Positions 1 through 9,225 of a stretch of 64,000 nt of DNA are shown here, in pieces. A program made the translations under genes and the position numbers. The stretch comes from Adenanthera pavonina (taxonomy: Eukaryota > Streptophyta > Magnoliopsida > Fabales > Fabaceae). The notes under the pieces are model-generated. The model was not told the origin of the DNA, did not search any database, and saw only the letters and a list, made by a program, of their open reading frames with translations. How positions within the stretch are numbered: position 1 is the stretch's first letter; each line of letters starts with the position of its first letter. The stretch lies in the NCBI GenBank assembly GCA_026686845.1, contig JAIVEN010000021.1:24570001-24634000 (forward strand). Direction: 5' to 3'.

Positions 1-606
1 AATATGTTTTGTCCTTGAGTGCATGACAGGATTCTTTGTGATATTGATAGCACTTTGATTGTCACATATTATTGGTATCTCTTTCAACTCAACCTCAAGA
101 TCTTCTAGTTGCTGTTTCATCCAGATGATTTGGGCACAACAGCTTCCAGCTGCAACATACTCAGCCTCTGCAGTGGATAAGGCCACACTATTATGCTTTT
201 TACTAAACCATGAAACCAAGGATCCTCCAAGAAACTGACAAGTTCCACTTGTACTTTTTCTGTCAGTTTTGGATCCTGCAAAGTCAGCAGCAGTGTATCC
301 TTTGAGATCTTCTCCATTTCCCTTTGGATACCAAAGACCCATCTATGATATTCCAATAAGATATCTGAAGATTCTTTTCACAGTAGTTGCATGGGTTTCT
401 TTGGGACATGATTGGAACCTTGCACACATATAGACACTAAACATAATGTTAGGTCTGCTGGCTGTTAAGTACAGCAAGGATCCAATCATTCTTCTGTACT
501 GAGTAATGTCAAACTCTTTCCCTTTCTTATCCATGTCCAGTTTGGTTGCAATAGTCATAGGTGTCCCCATTGGCTTGGCATTTTCCATTCCAAACTTTTT
601 CAGCAA
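1..606 (-). pseudogene. Copia RNase H domain, 3' end of pol (incomplete)
   Basis: This is the C-terminal part of the Ty1/copia polyprotein, continuing from the reverse transcriptase upstream on the minus strand. Readable stretches include the DITQYRRMIGSLLYLTASRP block and, after a stop, a frame running from about 342 to 1 with the VALSTAEAEYVA block typical of copia RNase H, which degrades the RNA of the RNA:DNA hybrid. An in-frame TAG at 343-345 breaks the frame. The window edge cuts the element before its end, so the polypurine tract and 3' LTR are not visible. Confidence 0.9.
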
Positions 607-651
607 TTCCTTCAGATACTTGGATTGATTGAGGAAGATACCATCATTGCA

Positions 652-1278
652 CTATCTGATTTGCAATCCAAGAAAAAAGTTGAGTTCACCCATCATAGAC
701 ATTTCGAATTCCCCTTGCATTAACTTAGAAAAATTCTTGCAAAGAGATTCATTAGTAGCACCAAATATAATATCATCAACATAAATTTGGACAATAAGTA
801 AATCTTTATTTTCTTTCTTAGTAAATAGGGTTGTATCTACTTTGCCTCTATTAAACCCCTTGTCAGTTAAGAAATTACTCAATCTCTCATACCATGCTCT
901 TGGTGCTTGTTTTAAGCCATAGAGGGCTTTCTTCAGTTTATAAACATGATTTGGTTTTGTAGAGTCCTCAAAACCTGGAGGTTGATTTACATAAACCTCT
1001 TCCATGATATATCCATTCAGAAAAGCACTCTTTACATCCATTTGATATAACAAAATATTTTTCATGCATGCATATGCTAATAGAATTCTAATTGCTTCTA
1101 ATCTAGCTACTGGAGCAAAAGTCTCTTCAAAATCAATACCCTCTTCTTGATTATATTCTTGAGCAACCAGTCTAGCTTTGTTTCTAATAATTGATCCTGA
1201 TTCATCAAGTTTGTTTCTAAAAACCCATTTGGTACCTATGACAGGATGATTTTTGGGTCTAAGCACTAAATCCCAGAC
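652..1278 (-). pseudogene. Copia reverse transcriptase domain
   Basis: This domain copies element RNA into cDNA. Visible in order are GTKWVFRNKLDESGSIIRNKA near the start, the ETFAPVARLEAIR block, the QMDVKSAFLNG motif with the first catalytic Asp, KALYGLKQAPRAWYE, and the YVDD catalytic box near the end. The order integrase, then reverse transcriptase, then RNase H defines Ty1/copia and excludes Ty3/gypsy. The frame is bounded by TAG codons at 1279-1281 and 652-654, both at places where the protein should read through, so the domain is intact in sequence but not translatable as part of the polyprotein. Confidence 0.95.
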
Positions 1279-2660
1279 CTAATTTCTTTCAAATTGATTT
1301 AATTCATCCTGCATAGCTAGAATCCAGTACTCATCAGTTAAGGCTTCCTCAGTACATTTGGATTCAATTTGTGATATGAAAGCACAGTTAATCATTTGAT
1401 CCCTTAACTGTTTTCTGGTTCTAACTTTCTCTTGAACATTCCCTATTACTTGATCAACAGGATGATTCATTTGATATCTCCAAGCTCTAGGAAGTTTTTG
1501 AGATGTTTCTTCATTATTTTCTTCTTCAAATCTCTCTCCTAAATATCTTCCTCTATATTAACAGATTCAGATATTTTTGGAGATTTAATTTTATCTTCTT
1601 CAGAAATTTCTAACTTTTTAAAGTTTGAAACAAGATCATTTTCATCAGAAACATGTTTAGAAGCAGTTTCATTTTCAATAAATACTATATGCACAGATTC
1701 CTCTACTGAATTAGACCTTTTATTAAAAACTCTAAATGCCTTACTTCTACTAGAATATCCTAGAAATATACCTTCATCAGATTTAGGATCAAACTTACCC
1801 AAATTTTCTTTCCCAATGTTATGAATGAAGCATTTGCACCCGAACACATGGAGATGTGACAGATTTGGCTTTCTTCCCTTGAACAACTCGTATGGAGTCT
1901 TTCCAAGGATTGGTCTGATGTAGGCTCTGTTTATAACATAGCTTGCTGTATTTACTGCATCAGCCCAAAACACTTGAGACAGCTCCTTTTCATTCAGCAT
2001 AGCTCTAGCCATCTCTCTAATGGTTCTGTTCTTCCTTTCTACTACTCCATTCTGTTGAGGAGTTCTTAGAGTTGAGAAGTTGTGATCAATTCCATGCTCA
2101 TTGCAGTACTCTAGAAAGTATGAGTTTTCAAACTTTCCTCCATGATCTGACCTGATTGACACAATAGAAATACCTTTCTCATTTTGTACTTTCTTAGCTA
2201 AGGTTACAAATGCATCAAAGGTATCACTTTTAGAGGAAAGAAATAATGTCCATGTAAATCTAGAGTTATCATCTACAATGACAAGCACATACAAATTTCC
2301 TCCAATGCTTTTTACCCTAGATGGACCAATTAAATCCATATGTAGTAGTTCTAGTGGTCTAGTTGTAGTGACTATGTTTTTGGATTTAAAAGAAGATTTA
2401 GTTTGTTTTCCTTTTAAGCATGCATCACATTCTTTGTTCTTTTCAAAAGTAATTTTTGGCAGGCCAGTGACTAACTCGTTTTTAACCAGTTTTGAAAATT
2501 GATTCATGTTAACATGAGCTAATCTTCTATGTCATAGCCAACTATCATTGTCCTGACTAATTAAGCAAACAGAATCTAAGGGAGGAAGTTCATCAAGATC
2601 AATACTATAGCAGGTACCATCCCTTTGAGCTTTGAGGATTACTTTGTGATCGCTTTTTCT
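1279..2660 (-). pseudogene. Copia integrase domain
   Basis: Integrase inserts the cDNA into the chromosome. The zinc-binding N-terminus (HRRLAH then CDAC) lies around 2430-2530. The catalytic core carries the D-D-E triad: HMDLIGP, RSDHGGKFEN and NGVVERKNRT. The C-terminal region has the FGCKCFIHN and GYSSRSKAFRVFN blocks. TGA at 2532-2534 replaces the Trp before the HHCC histidines, and TAG at 1539-1541 plus a frame change ends the long frame before the linker to reverse transcriptase (1279-1470). The long uninterrupted stretch is 1539-2507. Confidence 0.95.
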
Positions 2661-3000
2661 GATGACCAGGCAAAACTTTGAGTCAAACAGCACCTAATTT
2701 CCTTTGTCACATGTTTGGCTCACACTCAGCAGATTGTGGTTGAGGCCTATCACAAACAGCACCTATTCAATAGATGTTTCAGGATTGCTGCCCACAATGC
2801 CAATACCAACTATTCTGCCATACTGGTCACCTCCAAAGGTCACCTTTCCTCCTTTCTTGTCTCTAAGGGTGATGAACTTCTCCTTGTCACCAATCATGTG
2901 GCTTGAGCAGGTACTGTCCATATACCATTTGTTGCTCCTTATAGCTTTGAGACAGACCTACAAAACAAGGTTCAAGTTTTCTTTTTAGGTACCCAAATTT
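2661..3000 (-). pseudogene. Copia aspartic protease domain
   Basis: The protease cuts the polyprotein. The block NKWYMDSTCSSHMIGDKEKF, read on the minus strand around 2880-2935, matches the copia protease active site, where the usual triad is Asp-Ser-Gly or Asp-Ser-Ala followed by Cys. Here it reads Asp-Ser-Thr. The distal flap-side block GLNHNLLSVSQTCDKG follows. TAG codons stand at 2694-2696, 2763-2765 and 2958-2960, and there is a frame change near 2985. This is a dead protease. Confidence 0.85.
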
Positions 3001-4771
3001 GTTTGGGTCCTTTTCTGTCAGTAGTCCTTTCCCTGGATACAAATGTACCCTTGGGAACCCACTTAATTTTCCTGTCAAGTCCATTTTTCTTTATAGCACA
3101 AGAACTCGAAATATGTCCCTTTTTGTTACAGAAATGACAGGTAGTAAAGGGACTGCTGGATTAAGAAGTAGGAAGAAAACAATGCAGATAGTACTTTTGT
3201 TTTGCATGCCTTGGTTGATTATATGTTTCAATGTAAGGTGATGTATTATTTTTCTTTCTATTATTCTCAGCATGCACAAAATGTCTCATATATGCATTCT
3301 GGTTTTTCTTCCTAATCTTTTCTTTGACAGCACATGGATCATAGCCAAGACCAGCTTTTCCTTGTAATATTCTTTGGCTCCCCATCAAAGAAAACAACAT
3401 ATCTTTACCTCAAGTAAGCCTAGACATGTTTTTCACTAAATATTCATTAGTTTGCTTCAGTTCAATGCATGATTCATAGCAAACAGATTCAGCAGAAGGT
3501 AAACAAGTAATTTTAGACATGTAACTTTGAGATTCCAGTTTATTAATCTTTTTCTTTGCTAGTTTTAGTTCTTTAGCAACTTTAATAAACTCATCATGAA
3601 GCTCATGAAATGCATCTAGTAATTCAGAACAGGAAGGCTCAGATTCATATACCTCAACTTCCTGATCACTGCTGCATGAGGGTTCAGCTTCCTCAGAAGC
3701 AAGCGCCATCAGACAAATATTGGCAATCTCATCTTCATCCTCTTCTTCCTCATCTGAGGTGTTGCCCCATATTGATGAGATGTAGGCTTTCTTCTTCTTC
3801 CCTTTGTCTGCAGCTTTCTTGTCCTTTTCTTGCTTCTTGAGAAATTGAGAACAATCCCATTTGATGTGTCCTTGCTTCTTGCACTCATAGCAAGTCACAA
3901 GTTCTTTTGCCTCTTTCTTGCTTTCTCCAGCTGCTCCCTTCTTGAAGATTCTCCAGTTTCTCTTCTTGTTGTAGAATCTTCCGAATTTTCTGACCATCAT
4001 AGCCAGAGTTTCTTCATCCAGCTCGTCTCCTTCGTCAGATTCTTCTTCCTTTTCTTCAGCAATTTTAAGGGCAAGGCCTTTCTTCTTTCTGTCCTGTCCA
4101 GCTTCCTTGAGAGTTTTCATTTTTCCTTCATACTCCTCAAGGCTGCCAAAGAGAGCTGTGACAGAGGCCATTGATTCTCCTCTGGCTTCCTCTATTGCTG
4201 TTACCTTAGGCTGCCATTCCAGAGAGAGAGCTCTGAGTATCTTTCTTACTTTTTCAGATTGAGTGTACTCCTTTCGCAGGCTTTTCAGTTGATTCACAAT
4301 GAGAGTGAATCTCTTTTGCAGCTCCTTTACTGTTTCTCCTTCTGTCATTCTAAAGCTTTCATACTCTCCAATGCATGTGTTTAGTCTGTTCTCCGTGACC
4401 CCAATTGTTCTTTCATGTGCAATCTGCAGAGTGTCCAACATTCCTTTAGCAATGGAGCATTGTGAGACTCTGTAAAATTCGTCTTGGTTCAAGGCACTGA
4501 CTAAACAATGCTTTGCCTTAAAATTTAGCAAGACTCTCATTCTGTCTTCTTCATTCCACTCTGCTTCTAGCTTCTTGTTGTATTTTCCATCATTTGTTAG
4601 GGCCATAAGGACGAAATCTCTTTTCTCAATGACTGACCAGATATCAAGATCAATTGATTGGAGATAGATTTCCATTCTCATCTTCCAATACCCATAGTGT
4701 TCTCCACTGAAGCCAGGTGATCTATTTGTGTTGTTCCCTTCTGGTAGTATGCTTTCACTAAAGCCAGCCAT
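3001..4771 (-). pseudogene. Copia gag (capsid-like) with two zinc knuckles
   Basis: This region encodes the structural protein of the element's particles. Translation most likely starts at the ATG at 4771-4769; the open frame extends upstream into the primer site only because no stop intervenes. The N-terminal half is a UBN2/gag-type domain (GYWKMRMEIYLQSIDLDIWS). A CCHC zinc knuckle, CYECKKQGHIKWDC, lies at 3851-3892, followed by an acidic tract and a coiled-coil-like lysine-rich segment. TGA at 3410-3412 interrupts the frame. Past it, a second CCHC knuckle, CHFCNKKGHISSSC, lies at 3098-3139, beyond a TAA at 3161-3163. Two knuckles and the long gag fit the SIRE/Maximus lineage. It was one continuous gag-pol frame before decay. 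Confidence 0.92.
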
Positions 4772-4812
4772 TTTAATTCCCGGACTGTGAGATTCTTTGA
4801 TTGGTAATCCGG

Positions 4813-4824
4813 GCTCTGATACCA
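4813..4824 (-). other. Primer-binding site (initiator tRNA-Met)
   Basis: The minus strand reads TGGTATCAGAGC, complementary to the 3' end of plant initiator tRNA-Met and standard for copia elements. It lies two bases inside the LTR end, where the minus strand reads CTAACA. This fixes the 5' LTR boundary and the element's orientation. Confidence 0.93.
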
Positions 4825-5369
4825 CTTGTTAGTTAGACTGACTTCCCAAGAGGGGGGTGAATTGGGAAGATTAAAAATTTTCTGCACAAAGTGAAACAGG
4901 TGAAGAAAGCAAGGCATAATGAAAGCAACGTAAAAGCGGAGGAAACTGAAAAAGTAATGATAGGGAGAAGAACACTCAGAAATTTATCCTGATTCGGTCT
5001 ATCCACTTGACCTACGTCCAGTCCCCAAGACACCTCTTGAGATTTTTCACTATACTGTAAGAATTCAATGGGCTTCTTGCAAATGCCATAGTACACAGCT
5101 TGTGCTCTGTTTTCTAGAGCTTTCACAATCTCTCTAAGCACTTCCAAAATGTGCTTTCCAATCCCCTTGTGATTTCCCCTCATAAGTAAATCTATCTTCC
5201 AGATGAAGATTAGATTGTTTACAAAGATATAACTATCTTGAATAGAGTAAATATGAAGATTAAAGTACAGATATTGAAGTTGAGAGGGTAAAAGTTTTTG
5301 AGAAGAATATTTGGAAGAGTTTCAGTATATACAAGTTTGATTCGTTACCCACAACTTCAAATGATGTTA

Positions 5370-5377
5370 TATTTATA
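5370..5377 (-). promoter_or_regulatory. TATA box in copia LTR
   Basis: The minus strand reads CTATAAATATAA. It lies about 540 bp upstream of the LTR's inner end, the right place for the U3/R boundary of a long LTR. Transcription would start near 5340. Confidence 0.6.
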
Positions 5378-5570
5378 GATTTAGGTCTCATATGTCCGTT
5401 AGAGACAAAATCTATCCGTTGGAGAAGTTATCCAAAGGTTACTCTGAAAAATTATCCGTTAACCAACCGCATTTAATGCTTCTGACATACTAAAATTCAA
5501 ATTTTGGTTGGTCAATAGATGAATTTTGAAGGAACCGAAGGTTAAAGCTTCCAACGTTGAAACACTGAAG

Positions 5571-6259
5571 TTCGTCTGTTCATGAAGTGAAATTCGAATT
5601 TTGAAACTTAGAAAATGTTTCCAGTTGTGACATACGAATTTTCAAGAAGAAAGTTTTTCCGTTAAGTGTGAATATTGTTTTCAATTTTCTACAGTGCCCT
5701 CGAAATTTGAATTTTGGAACCCTGAAGTTCGTCTGTCCGTAGTACGTTCAAGAGACACAGTAGTTCACTTTCTTCAAAATTCGAATCTTGAAGGAGTGAA
5801 GTTCGTCTGTCAGAGAGTCATCTCTTCAGACTTACTTCAACATTCAAAGTTTCAAAACTTTGTTATTCGTATGTCAGCATTTCATTTTGACAGACTCACG
5901 GCCTAAGCTTCTGAAATTCAAATTTTAATGTTCAAAGTTCGTCTGTCAGAGAGCAATTTTGAAGCTCAAGATAATTTTGATTTCAGATGAACTTTAACAT
6001 TATTTCAGACGAATTTCTTTGGTTTTCACAAATTGTATTTTGTCTGAAATTTTAATTTTGAAGACTTAAAGTTCGTCTGTCTCTAAGAAGCTTCTTTCTG
6101 GCTTATATGAAAATTCAAATTTTGGTAAATCAAAATTCGTCTGTCAGAGAAGAATCTCTTTAGACTTATTCAGTTTCAACTCGAAATTGGAATTTCCAAA
6201 GGTAAAGTTCGAATTTCCAACATGATAGTTCAATATAAACTTTTCAAACTTCGTCTGTT
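5571..6259 (-). repeat. Seven dispersed TTCGTCTGTC repeats in U3
   Basis: On the plus strand the core TTCGTCTGT(C/T) occurs at 5571-5580, 5728-5737, 5802-5811, 5938-5947, 6072-6081, 6136-6145 and 6250-6259. Several copies are extended by CAGAGA. They are preceded by variants of GAAG or AAAG and alternate with AATTCGAATTTTGAA-like segments. All lie upstream of the LTR TATA box relative to element transcription. They may be enhancer repeats of U3; this is inference. Confidence 0.75.
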
Positions 6260-6480
6260 GGTGGGTATTTTTCAAATATTTCATAATCTCCCATAAAATC
6301 AAGGTTTTAAAACGTTTTTCCACCAAATCAAAATCTTTTACCCATGTCAAAAGATCCTACAACTATCCTAGCAATGATTACTCAGATTTTCTTCACTTGA
6401 GACACTTTGAGCTCCTTTGATATCTTTAATCCAAGCTCTTCAATGTTGGTTTGGAATCATCAAAACTTCTTGATTCAACA

Positions 6481-9090
6481 TTTTCTTCCTCCCTCTTCCT
6501 CCTCTTTTTGGATCAAAACATGATTTTGAGGGAAGAATTTATGGTTTATAATTGAGTTAAGTTTATATGATGATAATAAATTATTAAGTAAGATTTAATG
6601 ATACTTTAGGTTTTAATCAAATTAAGGAAGTGATCTAAAACTAAGTAGAAATAAGGTTCAAAGAAAAGTTAGTAAAGATCGAAGCCCTTACTTAATATTA
6701 TTACTTATGAATATTTTATATATTATTATGATTTAAAAATGATGACATGTTACTGTTATGAATGTTTTTCTATGATTGGTGGCTGTTTTATGTTAAGGCC
6801 TAAACCTCGAGATATTTATTTACTGAACCGTTATACTGCCGAAATTTTGTTAAATAACATGAAAGTTTTGATAATTTAATGAAAGTATGTTATGCATTAT
6901 ATGCTTTCAAATGTTTTTGTGATGACATGATAGCATGTGCAAGTTGACTACTGATATTTCCCAATCTCATCCCATAGTTAACCAATGATAAGGCCAAATC
7001 ATGGCAAATAGAAGCATGTGGAGCATGAAGAATAATAATGATGAAACTTTGCTGAAATCTGTTAATATTATATTTTGTATAGTCTAATTCAAACTGTTGA
7101 ATCAAATCAAATATACCTCCAAAAATTATGGTTTCTACATGTATGGATAGATCTTTATCTTAGGAGCAAAATGACATTGTTTAGCTATATTTGGATTTAT
7201 ATAATGATAGTTATTCAAGTTCTACTAAAACTACTTCAGTAAAAGTTATTTCTTACCTCTGATGATATATGTTGATTCTCTGGCCAATATAGTTAAAATA
7301 AATGTATGAAAAAAATATAGTTAGAAAGTAGACACGTAAATCTTTTCAAAGATGCTAAGTATACACTAAATAGATCTGTATGTTAAGAGAAATAAATTTT
7401 CAAAGTTTAGGTTCAGTTTTCAGATAGAAACAGAGAAGAGAAAATAAATAGTAATATTTACTTAATAAACTATATGAATCTGTGTTTTCATTTCCCAGTT
7501 TCTGATTTTTCCCTGAAAATTGAAGATGTGCACGGTTTTTAGATATTTGAAATACTAAAAAATGATTTTTTTATATTTAATTATGATTTTCAAAACATTG
7601 CTGCGCAGTGAGCTAAAAAGTTGCGAGAAACAATTTTAGAAAATTTTAAAGTTTTAATTGGTTTGAGTTTTTTAAAACTGATTTATTACATTAGAACGAA
7701 ACAATTTTCATGGGAAAAACATTAAAATATAAGATGTAACATTATGTGCTTATTCAAATAGCTGAAAGAGAAATAATTTTGGAATACTGAATTTTATATG
7801 TTGAAGCATCCACCTAAAATTTTGTATCGAAGTTTATTGAATAATGAATAGTATTTGGTGAAATTACTATTGAAATGTCTGATTATAACTCATAAGAACA
7901 GGTATAAAAGATTTTGCAATGTTGCTAGTGTCGAGTGTGGACCGATTTCTAAAATCAATGTGCAAATCCAATTCTGTGTCATCATTGAGAAGTACATTGA
8001 GGCTTTTGCTACTTCTACCCTGGGAAACAAATTATGTCTATTAACATCTTACATCTAGCCCATCTTGTTCAATTACAATGAAAGTTAGATAATGTGATGG
8101 GAAAAGTGTGGAAAGATGTGATGGGATAATAATTACATATGATATTTGTTTGGTATTATATTAGAGATAGAGAAAATAAATTTAATTTTTCTATTTAATT
8201 AAAAATAAATAAATATGAAAAGACTAAAACATCCTTAGATCCAAAAAAAAATTTCTCCTTCCTTCCTTTGCCCCTCCCATTGCCAGCCAGCCACCTCCAC
8301 TGTGACCTTCACCATTGGTGGCCTCTCCTTCCTCCATCCATCTCAATCTCTCCTATCAACAATAGCAGGCTAGTATTAAAATAAAAAAAAATGGCGACAA
8401 TGCAAAGTTCTGGTGCAACCTCAATACATATTTGAGATCTGGTGTGACGTTAGCCACTCCTTCAAAGATCCTTTCTTCAGATCTAGTGTGACGTCAATGA
8501 GAAAGGTGCAACAGTGAATGAACTCAAGCGAGTGGTTCCAAATCCGTTAAGCTTCGAACTTGGAGGTGGAAAAGTGGAGGGCAAGAGGTTGCAAATCTTT
8601 CAAGCTTTAAATCTAGAGGTGGAAGGATAAAGGATGTTAGGGAGGGATGAGGTTGACGAAGTGGAGGTTGTTGGAGGTGAAGGTTGCCAGAGAGCGAGGG
8701 TCAAATATGGATGGGAGAATGAAGGTGGGGCAGAGGAGAAGGTGGGTTGAATGAAAATGAGGGTTTTTTGGTCTTTTATAAATAATTACAGTCAAGTGAA
8801 AGAAATCATATAACAAAATGAGTGTGAGGACCATTAAATCAATTGAGGTGATCTGTATTACATTACTTAATGTCATTCACATGTATTATGCGTAATCAAA
8901 CACAACCATTGAGGTGATATAAAGCTCATCACTTCATATAACCCTCTCACGTGAATGAAGCAAACGGCTTGTAAGTCTACATGACAAGTGAAAGCACTCC
9001 CTCCGTAGCACTTTCTATTTTTTATTGGCATGTCCCCTATATAATGGATATTTCTACTGTTCCTTTCTTTTATAACTGAAACTGGTGTAG
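6481..9090. other. AT-rich intergenic DNA, no supported gene
   Basis: Only short chance reading frames are visible. Segments near 8100-8165 and 8860-8905 carry loosely inverted TTTGTTTGGTATTA / GTAATCAAACACAA-like sequence. They could be the ends of a degraded non-autonomous DNA element, but no target duplication is clear. The 67-codon plus-strand frame at 7855-8058 resembles nothing I recognise. Confidence 0.5.
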
Positions 9091-9225
9091 GTTGATTCAT
9101 ACAACACAGAAAGGGCATTACAGAAGATTAAGCGACACTCTTCTGTTGCCATAGACGTAAGTGGTTCTGATGTTAGATTAGAGGAAAAACAAAGTCAGTC
9201 ATATAGAAGGATGGTGTTCGTGTAG

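Larger units (their letters stand above)
4827..6480 (-). mobile_element. 5' LTR of the SIRE-like copia element
   Basis: On the minus strand this LTR begins TGTTGAATCAAG (at 6480) and ends CTAACA (at 4827), so it has the TG..CA ends with short TGTT/AACA inverted repeats. It is about 1.65 kb, within the long-LTR range of SIRE elements. An alternative outer edge at 6521 (TGTTTTGATCC on the minus strand) also begins TGTT and cannot be excluded without the partner LTR. A TATA box (TATAAATA) lies at 5370-5377, so U3 occupies about 5400-6480. U3 carries seven copies of a TTCGTCTGTC motif. Confidence 0.85.

Noticed and set aside
3830..4174. 114-codon plus-strand frame with a hydrophobic composition
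   Set aside because: It lies antisense to the copia gag gene, whose acidic and lysine-rich codons mirror into Phe/Ser/Leu.
4833..5183. 116-codon minus-strand frame beginning MRGNHKGIGKHI
   Set aside because: It lies inside the copia LTR, downstream of its TATA box. There is no homology and it runs into the primer-site region.
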